Shown here in pieces: positions 6,053 through 16,414 of a DNA stretch of 21,433 nucleotides. The stretch covers positions 1-21,433 of the forward strand of contig JAUNSE010000002.1 of the NCBI GenBank assembly GCA_030539415.1, in the 5' to 3' direction. Source of the DNA: Desulfovibrionaceae bacterium. Lineage in GTDB: Bacteria > Desulfobacterota > Desulfovibrionia > Desulfovibrionales > Desulfovibrionaceae. Positions within the stretch are counted from its first letter, which is position 1, and each line of letters opens with the position of its first letter. The notes under the pieces are model-generated. The model searched no databases. It was not told the DNA's origin and was given only the letters and a program-made list of their open reading frames with translations. The position numbers and the translations under genes are program-made.

Positions 6053-7858
6053 CTATTCCTTGCCCACTGTCAGGGCCGCCAGGAAGGCTTCCTGAGGCAG
6101 TTCGACATTGCCCATGCGCTTCATGCGGCGTTTGCCCTCCTTCTGCTTTTCAAGAAGCTTGCGCTTGCGGGTGATGTCGCCGCCGTAGCATTTGGCCGTG
6201 ACGTCCTTGCGGAAGGCGGTGACCGTCTCCCTGGCGATGATCTTGTTGCCGATGGCCGCCTGAATGGCCACGGCGAACAGCTGTCTCGGGATGGTTCTCT
6301 TGAGCTTCAGGGCCAGCGCGCGGCCGTAGGGATAGGCGTTGGAACGGTGCACGATGACGGCCAGGGCATCGACCTGATCGCCGTTGAGCAGGATGTCCAG
6401 CTTCACCAGATCGGATTCCTGATAACCGGCCGGATGGTAGTCCATGGAAGCGTAGCCCTTGGTCACGGATTTCATGCGGTCGAAAAAGTCGTACACGATC
6501 TCGGCAAAGGGAATCTCGTAGCTGACAATGACGCGGTTGGCGGCGGCATACTGCAGATTGCGCTGCACACCGCGCTTTTCCTCGCACAGTTTCATGATGT
6601 TGCCAACGTATTCGTTGGGAACATGGATATCAAGATTGACAAAAGGCTCGTACATCGCCTTGATCTTGGTGGGATCCGGGAGATGCGCGGGGTTGTGGAT
6701 TTCCAGCGTCTCATCGTCGGTGGTCAGGCACTTGTAGATGACCGACGGCGCAGTCGCGATGAGGGAGACCTCGAATTCGCGCTCCAGGCGCTCCTGTATG
6801 ATTTCCATGTGCAGAAGGCCGAGGAAGCCGCAGCGGAAGCCGAAGCCCAGCGCCTGCGAGGTCTCGGGCTCGAAGCGGAAGGAGGCATCGTTCAGCTGCA
6901 GCTTTTCAAGGGCCATCTTCAGAGCCTCGTACTTGTCGGACTCCGACGGATAGAAGCCGCAGAAAACCATGGGCTGCACATCCTTGAAGCCGGGCACAGG
7001 TTCCGCAGCGGGATTGTTCACCAGAGTGATGGTGTCGCCGACCTTCGCATCGCCCAGCTCCTTGATCGAGCCGCACAGAAAGCCCACCTCGCCGGCGTGA
7101 AGCAGGTCGATGTCCTGCGCCTCGGGCGAGAAGACACCGAGACGGGTGACCTCGTACTCCTTGCCGGTGTTCATGAGCCGGATGCGGTCGCCGAGGCGCA
7201 GCGTTCCGTCTATGATGCGGAAGAGCACCACAACGCCCTGATAACTGTCGTACCAGGAGTCAAAAATGAGGCACTGCAGAGGAGCGTTCGGGTCGCCGCC
7301 GGGCGCGGGCAGGCGCTCCACGATGGCTTCCAGAATCTCCGCAACGCCCTGACCCGTCTTGGCGGAGCATTCAAGGGCATCCGTGCAGTCAAGGCCGATG
7401 ATGTCCTCGATTTCCTCCTTCACCTCGTCCTGATGGGCCGAAGGAAGGTCAATCTTGTTGAGCACGGGGATGATTTCAACATCCTGATCCATGGCCAGGT
7501 AGACGTTGCCCAGAGTCTGCGCCTCCACGCCCTGCGTGGCGTCAACCACCAGCAGGGCGCCCTCGCAGGCGGCAAGGGATCGGGAGACTTCGTAGTTGAA
7601 GTCCACATGCCCGGGGGTGTCGAGCAGATTGAATTCGTACTCGGTCCCGTCCTTGGCTGTATACGGGATGCGGACGGTCTGCGCCTTGATGGTGATGCCG
7701 CGCTCCCGCTCAATATCCATGCGGTCGAGATACTGTTCCTTGGCCTCGCGGGCGCTGACAACATTGGTGATGCCAAGGATGCGGTCGGCCAGCGTCGACT
7801 TGCCATGGTCGATGTGGGCGATGATGCAGAAATTCCGTATGTGTTTGAGGTCGGTCAT
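6053..7858 (-). CDS. lepA: Elongation factor 4 (LepA), ribosomal back-translocase GTPase
   Basis: Translational GTPase that binds stalled or mistranslocated ribosomes; in E. coli it also affects initiation and 30S assembly. From ATG 7858 it has 601 residues, the normal size. Motifs: P-loop AHIDHGKST (14-22), switch I RERGITIKAQTVRI (about 51-64), G3 DTPGH (80-84), G4 NKID (134-137), G5 SAKTG (165-169), and the EF4-specific C-terminal tail CYGGDITRKRKLLEKQKEGK ending in VELPQEAFLAAL. The frame stays open to an ATG at 7921, but family proteins start near MTDLKHIRNF, so 7858 is chosen although its ribosome-binding site is weak. Stop TAG is followed by the hairpin at 5980-6010. It is separated from the atp operon by 290 nt containing the atp terminator. 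Confidence 0.97.
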   Translation of the reverse strand: MTDLKHIRNFCIIAHIDHGKSTLADRILGITNVVSAREAKEQYLDRMDIERERGITIKAQTVRIPYTAKDGTEYEFNLLDTPGHVDFNYEVSRSLAACEGALLVVDATQGVEAQTLGNVYLAMDQDVEIIPVLNKIDLPSAHQDEVKEEIEDIIGLDCTDALECSAKTGQGVAEILEAIVERLPAPGGDPNAPLQCLIFDSWYDSYQGVVVLFRIIDGTLRLGDRIRLMNTGKEYEVTRLGVFSPEAQDIDLLHAGEVGFLCGSIKELGDAKVGDTITLVNNPAAEPVPGFKDVQPMVFCGFYPSESDKYEALKMALEKLQLNDASFRFEPETSQALGFGFRCGFLGLLHMEIIQERLEREFEVSLIATAPSVIYKCLTTDDETLEIHNPAHLPDPTKIKAMYEPFVNLDIHVPNEYVGNIMKLCEEKRGVQRNLQYAAANRVIVSYEIPFAEIVYDFFDRMKSVTKGYASMDYHPAGYQESDLVKLDILLNGDQVDALAVIVHRSNAYPYGRALALKLKRTIPRQLFAVAIQAAIGNKIIARETVTAFRKDVTAKCYGGDITRKRKLLEKQKEGKRRMKRMGNVELPQEAFLAALTVGKE

Positions 7859-8033
7859 AAATCTGTGCTCTGATCGGTTGCCCTGCGGCCGGGTGCGCAT
7901 GAGGAGGCGCATTCCGGCCATGGGGGAGGCGTTGATTGTCGGTTGATGTGCAGAATGCTTAATTGATCAGGGAGTGAAAGAGCAAGTCTTTTGAGGAGAG
8001 ATTTTTTCCTGACGGTCTGACAGACTCTCGAAA

Positions 8034-8048
8034 GCCCGTCTGGCGGGC
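8034..8048. repeat. Short hairpin between the atp terminator and lepA
   Basis: GCCCG (8034-8038) and CGGGC (8044-8048) with a 5-nt loop. On the minus strand TTTC follows. It may be a back-up terminator for the atp transcript or part of the lepA leader. Apart from it and the atp terminator I see no clear element or gene in 7859-8148. Confidence 0.3.
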
Positions 8049-8093
8049 GAACAGTGCACCTGGCGCGCAGCAAAGCCGGCAGGGCACGAAAAA

Positions 8094-8121
8094 GGGGGCC
8101 GGAACTGACGTTCCGGCCCCC
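8094..8121 (-). terminator. Intrinsic terminator of the ATP synthase operon
   Basis: GGGGGCCGGAAC (8094-8105) and GTTCCGGCCCCC (8110-8121) form a 12-bp GC-rich stem with a 4-nt loop. Reading along the minus strand it is followed directly by TTTTT (8093-8089). It begins 28 nt after the atpC stop codon. Confidence 0.9.
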
Positions 8122-8148
8122 TGTCAAGTTCAGTTGCCTGACGCGGAT

Positions 8149-8550
8149 TTATTTCTTTGTCAGGGACAGGCGCACCACTGCGCGATGCAGGGCGGCCTCG
8201 GCTCTGGCAACATCAACCTTCTCGGACTTATCTGCCAGGCGATCTTCAGCGCGCTTCTTTGCCGCCTCGGCGCGGGCGGCGTCGATGTCCTCAGCCATCT
8301 CGGCCGACTCGGCAAGGACCGTGAGCACATTGTTGTTCACGTCAGCGAAGCCATTGTTGATGAACACACTGTGTTCTTCGTTGGATTCAGTCCTGTAGCG
8401 TAAGGCGCCGACTTTCAGGCCGGACAGAAGCGAGATGTGGTTTTTGAGAACGCCGAACTCACCAGCGACGCCAGGACACATGACCACGGTGGCCACGGTG
8501 CTGACAACGGTTTTGTCAGGCGTAACAACTTCAAGCGTCAATTCGCTCAT
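8149..8550 (-). CDS. atpC: ATP synthase F1 epsilon subunit
   Basis: Part of the central stalk; couples rotation to the c-ring and can inhibit ATP hydrolysis. The 133 residues are normal length. The N-terminal beta-sandwich (1-85) begins ELTLEVVTPDKTVV and contains the conserved GEFGVLKNHISLLSGLKVG; the C-terminal two-helix domain (about 88-133) runs from AEMAEDIDAARAEAAKKRAE to the end and is complete. It is the last gene of the operon, 29 nt after atpD, and is followed by a strong terminator. Confidence 0.95.
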   Translation of the reverse strand: MSELTLEVVTPDKTVVSTVATVVMCPGVAGEFGVLKNHISLLSGLKVGALRYRTESNEEHSVFINNGFADVNNNVLTVLAESAEMAEDIDAARAEAAKKRAEDRLADKSEKVDVARAEAALHRAVVRLSLTKK

Positions 8551-8579
8551 TCCGTACTCCTTCTGTGCCGAAGATCGGC

Positions 8580-10001
<1,422 letters not shown>

Positions 10002-10010
10002 GTTGGCTCC

Positions 10011-10898
10011 TTACCCATTCTGCGCTTCCGCTCCACCGACGATGTCGATGAGCTCACTGGTGATGGAAGCCTGCCGTGTCTTGTTGTACAGCAACGTCAG
10101 TGAATTGATCAGATCCTTGCAGTTGCGCGTGGCGTTGTCCATGGCTGCCATGCGAGCGGCATTTTCACTGGCAGAGGTGTCCAGCATTCCCCTATAGGTC
10201 TGAACCTTGAGGTACTGCGGCAGGATGACTCCAAGCAGCTGCTCCTCGTCAGGCTCATACAGATACTCGCAAGCAGGCCCGGAGGCCTTCTCGGCGGTTT
10301 CTTCATTGTTCGGCGTCTCGAAGGGCAGCAGCTGGATGAGGCGCGGGGGCTGATGCGCCATGGAGACAAACTCTCCATAGGCCAGGAAGACCTCGTCCAG
10401 TTCGCCGGCTTCATAGCCGCTGATCACGGTCTGAGCGACAGTGCTGGCGAGAGAGAAGTCCAGCGAACCCATGCGGTCGGCGTAGCCGGCCAGCATTTCG
10501 ATGCCGGGGACGCGGCGGAATGCGTCGCGGCCCTTGCGGCCGACGCAGATCATCTTGACCTGCACGCCTGCCGCCTGCTTCTCGCGCGCCAGCTTCATGG
10601 CCTTGTCGATGATGGCCGCGTTGAAGCTGCCGCACAGGCCTCTGTCGGAAGTGACCACGATGATGGCGGCGTTCTTCACTTCCTTGTGCACCTCAAGAAG
10701 AGGGTTGGAAGAGCCTTCCACCTTGCTGGCCAGTTCCGTCAGAACGGATCTGTACTTGGATGCGTAGGGACGGAAACGCTCGATGCGAGCCTGGGCACCG
10801 CGCAGTTTCGCGGAGGCCACCATGTTCATGGCCTTCGTGATCTGCTGGGTCTTTCCGACACCCACGATTTTCATTTTGACATCTTTAAGAGATGGCAT
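10011..10898 (-). CDS. atpG: ATP synthase F1 gamma subunit
   Basis: Rotor shaft of F1 that drives the conformational changes of the beta subunits. The 295 residues show the two conserved ends that form the coiled-coil shaft: KMKIVGVGKTQQITKAMNMV followed by ASAKL at the N-terminus, and RMAAMDNATRNCKDLINSLT through the IVGG region at the C-terminus. The middle Rossmann-like domain carries VTSDRGLCGSFNAAI. A segment around 200-220 (NNEETAEKASGPACEY) is variable, as usual. Gaps are 11 nt to atpA and 9 nt to atpD. Confidence 0.96.
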   Translation of the reverse strand: MPSLKDVKMKIVGVGKTQQITKAMNMVASAKLRGAQARIERFRPYASKYRSVLTELASKVEGSSNPLLEVHKEVKNAAIIVVTSDRGLCGSFNAAIIDKAMKLAREKQAAGVQVKMICVGRKGRDAFRRVPGIEMLAGYADRMGSLDFSLASTVAQTVISGYEAGELDEVFLAYGEFVSMAHQPPRLIQLLPFETPNNEETAEKASGPACEYLYEPDEEQLLGVILPQYLKVQTYRGMLDTSASENAARMAAMDNATRNCKDLINSLTLLYNKTRQASITSELIDIVGGAEAQNG

Positions 10899-10909
10899 GG
10901 CACCTCCGT

Positions 10910-12418
<1,509 letters not shown>

Positions 12419-12421
12419 GTG

Positions 12422-12973
12422 CTAATTACCCCTCTTGAGCGTACCCCTCAGGATCTCCAACTGTGCGCGCAGGCTCGAATCCAGGATTCTATCGCCCACC
12501 TTGAGAACGACGCCGCCCAGAATGGACGGATCGACATCGAAGGCAAGCTCAAGCGTCGCACCGGCCTTTGCTTCAAGTTCAGCCTTGACAGACTTCTGTT
12601 TTGCCTGTGTCAGGGGAATGGCGGTGGTAAGCGTACCCCTGATGACACCCGTGGCCTGATCCAGCAGCTTCGTATACGCAGCGACTATGCTGCGGTAGTA
12701 CGGAAGGCGGTCCTTGTCGGCCAGCAGGTAGCAAAAGTTGCGGGTGACGTTGTCAGAGCCAATTTTATTGAGAAGATCCGCAAGGACCTTCTTCTTCTCG
12801 TCCACAGTGAAAATGGGACTTTTGAAGACATTATCCAGGGCGGCATTAGCGTCCAGCAGCGCTTCGAGCTCCTTGAGCATCTTTCCGCGCTTGGCAGTCA
12901 CACCGCTGCCTTCCTGCATTCCCAGTTTGAAAACAGCGCTGGCGTAACGACGGGCAATGCGTGTGTCGGTCAT
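12422..12973 (-). CDS. atpH: ATP synthase F1 delta subunit (OSCP)
   Basis: Peripheral-stalk subunit joining the b-type subunits to the top of the alpha/beta head. The 183 residues match the family: TDTRIARRYASAVFKLG at the start, NFCYLLADKDRLPYYRSIVA in the middle and VDPSILGGVVLKVGDRILDS near the end. Its ATG overlaps the atpF stop in an ATGA (12970-12973), so translation is coupled to the b subunit. Confidence 0.95.
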   Translation of the reverse strand: MTDTRIARRYASAVFKLGMQEGSGVTAKRGKMLKELEALLDANAALDNVFKSPIFTVDEKKKVLADLLNKIGSDNVTRNFCYLLADKDRLPYYRSIVAAYTKLLDQATGVIRGTLTTAIPLTQAKQKSVKAELEAKAGATLELAFDVDPSILGGVVLKVGDRILDSSLRAQLEILRGTLKRGN

Positions 12974-13554
12974 TGCAGCACCACCTTCTTCAGGGAATTT
13001 TCAATGAGCTTCTCGTGCTTGCTCTTGTTGAGAGAGGCCACGAGATTCTCGCGGGTCGCGTCGATAAGTTCATCGGCAATTGTCGCACGCAGCTGCTGGA
13101 CGATGCTGTTGGCCTCGCTCTCGGCGGTGACCTTCGCCATCTCCACAATCTGCTTTGCCTGCACGTGCGCCTGCTTGACGATGTCTTCCTTGAGGGTCTC
13201 GGCCTGCTTCTTGCTCTCCGCCAGGATGGCTTCCCGCTCGGCATCAAGATTGGCAATGCGCGCCTCAATTTCGGTCAGGCGGGCCTGAGCAGCCTCGCGT
13301 TTCGCCGTCAGCTCATCAATGCCGTCCTGAATGCCCTGCCTGCGTCCCCTGAAGAACTTGACGCACAGCTTGCCCAGGAAGTGCCACAGAATGGCCGCAA
13401 AGATGATCAGGTTGACGAAGCGCCACGCCAGGTCGCCCCAGCGCAGTTCGTGACCGCCTTCCGACGCCATGGCAGGGGCGGCGTACAGGACAGTCACGAC
13501 AAAGGCCGCAGCTGTCAGGCCCACCATGGCTTTACACACAAAATTCTTCCTCAA
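12970..13554 (-). CDS. atpF: ATP synthase F0 b subunit with signal-peptide-like N-terminus
   Basis: Peripheral-stalk subunit. The 194 residues begin with a basic, hydrophobic segment ending in APAMA (1-30) that looks like a cleavable signal peptide. A true membrane helix follows (about 44-64, WRFVNLIIFAAILWHFLGKL), then a long charged coiled coil (about 70-190) rich in Ala, Glu, Lys and Gln. E. coli b has about 156 residues and no such leader, so the extra length is mostly this N-terminus. It pairs with the b' subunit encoded 45 nt upstream and overlaps atpH by 4 nt. Confidence 0.94.
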   Translation of the reverse strand: MRKNFVCKAMVGLTAAAFVVTVLYAAPAMASEGGHELRWGDLAWRFVNLIIFAAILWHFLGKLCVKFFRGRRQGIQDGIDELTAKREAAQARLTEIEARIANLDAEREAILAESKKQAETLKEDIVKQAHVQAKQIVEMAKVTAESEANSIVQQLRATIADELIDATRENLVASLNKSKHEKLIENSLKKVVLQ

Positions 13555-13599
13555 TGCATCCCACCTCCTGTTATCTACCAGACTCGTCCCAGCCGGGGA

Positions 13600-14019
13600 C
13601 TAGCCGTTCAGAACGCGAGCGGCGAGTTGCTGGGAAAAAGTTCCCACCTTGGAGCGGAGCTCCTCAAGGGAAGTCTCGGCTTCCGCCTGCAGACGCTTGC
13701 GAGCGTCGCCAAGGATGCCCTGAGCCTCTTTCTGTGCTTCGTCAAGAAGCGCCTGCTGTTCCTTGAGGCCCGCAGCACGTCCATCTTCACGATTGGCGGC
13801 GGCATCCTGACGCGCTTTTGCCAGCTGTGATTCATAATCGTCCAGGCTGTTCACTGCCTTTGTCTCAAACGACTCCGCATCACTGCCGAGAGTGGACATC
13901 ATTTCCTTTCTCTCGCGCATTATTTTGCGAAGCGGTTTGATGAGCAGCCAGTTGAGGACGAAGATGGTAATCAGGAAATTCACAAGCTGAATAAGCATTG
14001 TAATATTGAGATCCAGCAC
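13600..14019 (-). CDS. atpF2: ATP synthase F0 b' subunit
   Basis: Second peripheral-stalk b-type subunit; b and b' form a heterodimer in organisms that have both. From GTG 14019 it has 139 residues: VLDLNITMLIQLVNFL, membrane helix about 6-27 (continuing TIFVLNWLLIKPL), then a coiled coil ending in FSQQLAARVLNG. I chose GTG 14019 because GGAGG stands 7 nt before it. The in-frame ATG 14052 has no ribosome-binding site and lies only about 8 nt after the predicted transcription start. First gene of the operon here; the a and c subunit genes are not in this window. Confidence 0.92.
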   Translation of the reverse strand: MLDLNITMLIQLVNFLITIFVLNWLLIKPLRKIMRERKEMMSTLGSDAESFETKAVNSLDDYESQLAKARQDAAANREDGRAAGLKEQQALLDEAQKEAQGILGDARKRLQAEAETSLEELRSKVGTFSQQLAARVLNG

Positions 14020-14066
14020 GTTCCATCCTCCTCGGAAATGTGTGGCAGGCATAGTGTTAATTAAGG

Positions 14067-14095
14067 GATATACGCCCTGTAAGTGTTTGTGTCAA
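14067..14095 (-). promoter_or_regulatory. Sigma-70 promoter of the ATP synthase operon
   Basis: On the minus strand TTGACA (14095-14090, perfect consensus) is followed after exactly 17 nt by TATATC (14072-14067). An A-rich CTAAAAACGC lies just upstream of the -35 box and could act as an UP element. Transcription would start near 14060, giving a leader of about 40 nt to GTG 14019. This is the best promoter in the window. Confidence 0.75.
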
Positions 14096-14168
14096 TGCGT
14101 TTTTAGAAGCTTGCCGTCTCTTCGTCGAAGTATATTTGTTTCTTTATTGTTTTCAGTATATTAGCAGT

Positions 14169-14204
14169 GACCCCTCAGCCCGGCTGATGCCTGGATGAGG
14201 GGTC
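14169..14204. terminator. Inverted repeat between aroL and the atp promoter
   Basis: GACCCCTCA (14169-14177) and TGAGGGGTC (14196-14204) form a perfect 9-bp stem with an 18-nt loop, 67 nt after the aroL stop on the minus strand. No T run follows (ACTGCTAATA), so it is a possible factor-assisted terminator for the right-hand operon, or an operator upstream of atp. Confidence 0.4.
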
Positions 14205-14270
14205 GAAATACTGCCCGCGCAGCGGCAGAGCTTGTGAAGAGCTGATTAAGTTGCTGGAAGAATTGAGTTA

Positions 14271-14807
14271 TTAGATTACGCCATGTTCGGTCAAAAAGCT
14301 GAGAATAATTTCACATGAACTTGGTGTGAAATCGAGGCCGCTGACCACGTAATGGGCTGTGGAGCGGTAGAGATGCTCCCGCTCGCTCATTATCTGGGTC
14401 ACCTCGTCGCGGATGTCCTGTCCCGTGAGGGAAGGGCGCTGAGAGTGGAGCGGATTCCAGGACAGGCGTCTGACCATCTCCTTGATCGGAACATCAATAT
14501 AAAGGCATGTCCCGGTCTCCCTGAGAAGACGGCGGTTCTCCTCAAGCAGGACGATGCCTCCGCCCGTGGCGATGACGGCCGTTCCATGGCCGTCCGTCGC
14601 AGCGACAACATCCTCGAGTGCGGCATGCTCCTCGCTGCGGAAGGCCGGCCAGCCGTGCTGCCCGACGTACTCGGCAATGGAGCAGCCGAGTCTTTTGCCG
14701 ACAGCAATGTCGGTGTCCACAAATCTCGCCTTCAGAGCTCTGGCCAGTCCGTGTCCAAGCGTTGTCTTGCCCGAGGCTCTCGGACCAATGATGTAGATGC
14801 GGTTCAT
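14271..14807 (-). CDS. aroL: Shikimate kinase (AroL type)
   Basis: Phosphorylates shikimate at O3 with ATP in the chorismate pathway. The 178 residues have Walker A GPRASGKT (8-15), the shikimate-binding VDTD (D31, D33), R57 in RSEE, ATGGGIV (80-86) and the lid arginine in RPSLTG (R124). The RPSLTG and EREHLYRSTAHYVV wording is closer to E. coli AroL than to AroK, hence the symbol. TAGGAG, which contains the stop codon of the upstream aminopeptidase gene, is its ribosome-binding site, so the two are translationally coupled. It is the last gene of the right-hand series. Confidence 0.92.
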   Translation of the reverse strand: MNRIYIIGPRASGKTTLGHGLARALKARFVDTDIAVGKRLGCSIAEYVGQHGWPAFRSEEHAALEDVVAATDGHGTAVIATGGGIVLLEENRRLLRETGTCLYIDVPIKEMVRRLSWNPLHSQRPSLTGQDIRDEVTQIMSEREHLYRSTAHYVVSGLDFTPSSCEIILSFLTEHGVI

Positions 14808-14815
14808 GAGCGCTC

Positions 14816-15874
14816 CTACAGCACGGTCACGCCGTTCTCTTCGACCAGCACGGTCACTTCAAGCCGGATTCCGAGTCTTCCGGGGTAATAGAGTCCGGGT
14901 TCCACGGTCACAGTCATGCCAGGTTCCAGAAAACCCTGCGCCCGGCAGCTGAAGGAGGGAGCCTCATGGGTGTCAAGGCCCACGCCGTGGCCGAGGCCGT
15001 GGATAAAGCGGTCCTCGACCCCTGCCTTGGCGAAGATGTCGTTTGCCCTCTGGGCCACTTCGGACAGCGGCGCCCCCGGCTCCATATGCCTGATGACGGT
15101 TTCCTGGGCCTCGGCCACGAGCATGCGCGTCTCAACGAAGAGTTCGTCGGGATGCTCGCCGAACCAGAAGGAGCGGGTCTGATCCGAGCAGTAGGAGTCA
15201 AGCCGGCAGCCGACGTCCAGCAGAATGCCCGTGTCCTCGGCGAGGGCAAGATCGGACGGCACGGCATGGGGCAGGGCGGCATTGCCGCCGAAGGCCACTA
15301 TGCTGGGGAAGGCCAGTTCGCTTGCGCCGTGCTCGCGGAAGTAGCGCTCGATCTGCCAGCTGAGTTCGGCTTCGGTCATGCCCTCGCGGATGACGGAATG
15401 AACCCATTCGAGCATGGCGTGATTCAGAGCGAAGGATTTTTTCAGAGCGGCGACTTCCTCGGCATCCTTGTGCACGCGGAGCTTCTCCACCAGGCCGTTG
15501 CAGGGCTCGAGGCAGCGCAGCGACCTGAGCTCGTCGGCGAAGTCGGCCTGCACGGACGCGGTCTCGAAGCCGATGCGCGAACCGCACCGGCCAAGCGTGT
15601 CGCTGACAACTCTGGCCCTGTCGCGGCGGTAGATGACAATGTCATCCTCTGGCCAGAATTTTGACGCGGCCTCCGTGTAGCGGGAGTCGGTCAGGAGAAA
15701 ATCCCTTCCGGAGCGCGTGATGACAAGGCAGCCGGAACTTTCGTTGAACTGCACATCGTGCAGCTCGAAGCCGGAGAGATAGTATCTGTTGCTGGGGCTG
15801 GTGATCAGCAGAGCATCAAGAGAACGCTCCGCCAGAAGCGCTCTGAGGCGCTCCCTGCGCTGTGAGTATGACAT
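14816..15874 (-). CDS. pepP: M24 metallopeptidase, Xaa-Pro aminopeptidase/dipeptidase type
   Basis: Dinuclear-metal peptidase that removes an N-terminal residue before proline. The 352 residues comprise an N-terminal creatinase-like domain (about 1-130) and the pita-bread catalytic domain. Metal ligands are D220 (LLDVG), D231 (SDQTRSF), H296 (GLGHGVG), E325 (VEPGLY) and E339 (RLE), plus the transition-state His203 in LPHAVPS; all are present. Length and layout match the short PepP/PepQ-like members (about 350 aa), so whether it is an aminopeptidase or a prolidase cannot be told. It lies 99 nt after the Nudix gene, with no clear promoter seen in the gap, and 8 nt before aroL. Confidence 0.9.
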   Translation of the reverse strand: MSYSQRRERLRALLAERSLDALLITSPSNRYYLSGFELHDVQFNESSGCLVITRSGRDFLLTDSRYTEAASKFWPEDDIVIYRRDRARVVSDTLGRCGSRIGFETASVQADFADELRSLRCLEPCNGLVEKLRVHKDAEEVAALKKSFALNHAMLEWVHSVIREGMTEAELSWQIERYFREHGASELAFPSIVAFGGNAALPHAVPSDLALAEDTGILLDVGCRLDSYCSDQTRSFWFGEHPDELFVETRMLVAEAQETVIRHMEPGAPLSEVAQRANDIFAKAGVEDRFIHGLGHGVGLDTHEAPSFSCRAQGFLEPGMTVTVEPGLYYPGRLGIRLEVTVLVEENGVTVL

Positions 15875-15973
15875 GCTGTATCCCTTTTGGTGACGCGGGT
15901 GTCCGCCCCGCGAGAAATCGGCGTGCCGCCGCCGTGACTGTACGTCCCGAGGCGGTTCGTCTCCGGACGGCTT

Positions 15974-16414
15974 TCAGGAACGCTGCAGACTGACGGCAGA
16001 AGCGCTGGGCGGCTCGAGATGTGCCACCAGCTCCATATCGGCCGGCAGAAATGCCATGTCCGCGGCCTTGCGGCAGTCCACCCAGGCGATCGTCTGTCCC
16101 TCACGGGAAACAGGCTCTCCCTGAAATTCCGTGATATCGAAAAAATGCAGGGTCACGGACAGATTGATGTCCTGATAGACATGGTGCCTCGTCTGACGCA
16201 GAAGACAGCTGCCCGTCTCTATGCCGAGCTCTTCCGCGAGCTCTCTGGCCAGAGCCTCCCGCGCGTTTTCGCCTTCCTTGAGCTTGCCGCCGGGAAATTC
16301 CCAGAAGCCGGCCTGGGGCCGCCCCTCGGGACGGCGGCAGCAGAGCACGAGGCTTCCGCGCCAGAGGAGGCCGGCAGCCACTTCTATATGACGCATTCCG
16401 TTTTCCTCGCTCAC
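15974..16414 (-). CDS. mutT: MutT-type Nudix hydrolase
   Basis: Probably hydrolyses 8-oxo-dGTP or a related nucleotide to clean the precursor pool. The 146 residues carry a complete Nudix box (43-65, G-x5-E-x7-REL-x-EE-x-GI: G43, E49, R57, E58, E61, E62), preceded by the MutT-like EVAAGLLWRG and FWEFPGGK. The annotated GTG 16414 overlaps the ABC-F stop codon as GTGA, with AGGAG 8 nt upstream. An ATG at 16396 (MRHIEVAAGLL, with GAGG 8 nt upstream) gives the more usual MutT start and is an equally good choice. Substrate is inferred from family likeness only. Confidence 0.85.
   Translation of the reverse strand: MSEENGMRHIEVAAGLLWRGSLVLCCRRPEGRPQAGFWEFPGGKLKEGENAREALARELAEELGIETGSCLLRQTRHHVYQDINLSVTLHFFDITEFQGEPVSREGQTIAWVDCRKAADMAFLPADMELVAHLEPPSASAVSLQRS

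Noticed and set aside
5924..7873. A 649-codon open frame on the plus strand
   Set aside because: Antisense shadow of lepA, which has all GTPase motifs and normal length.
7859..7921. LepA start at the upstream ATG 7921
   Set aside because: Adds 21 residues not seen in EF4 proteins; no ribosome-binding site before it.
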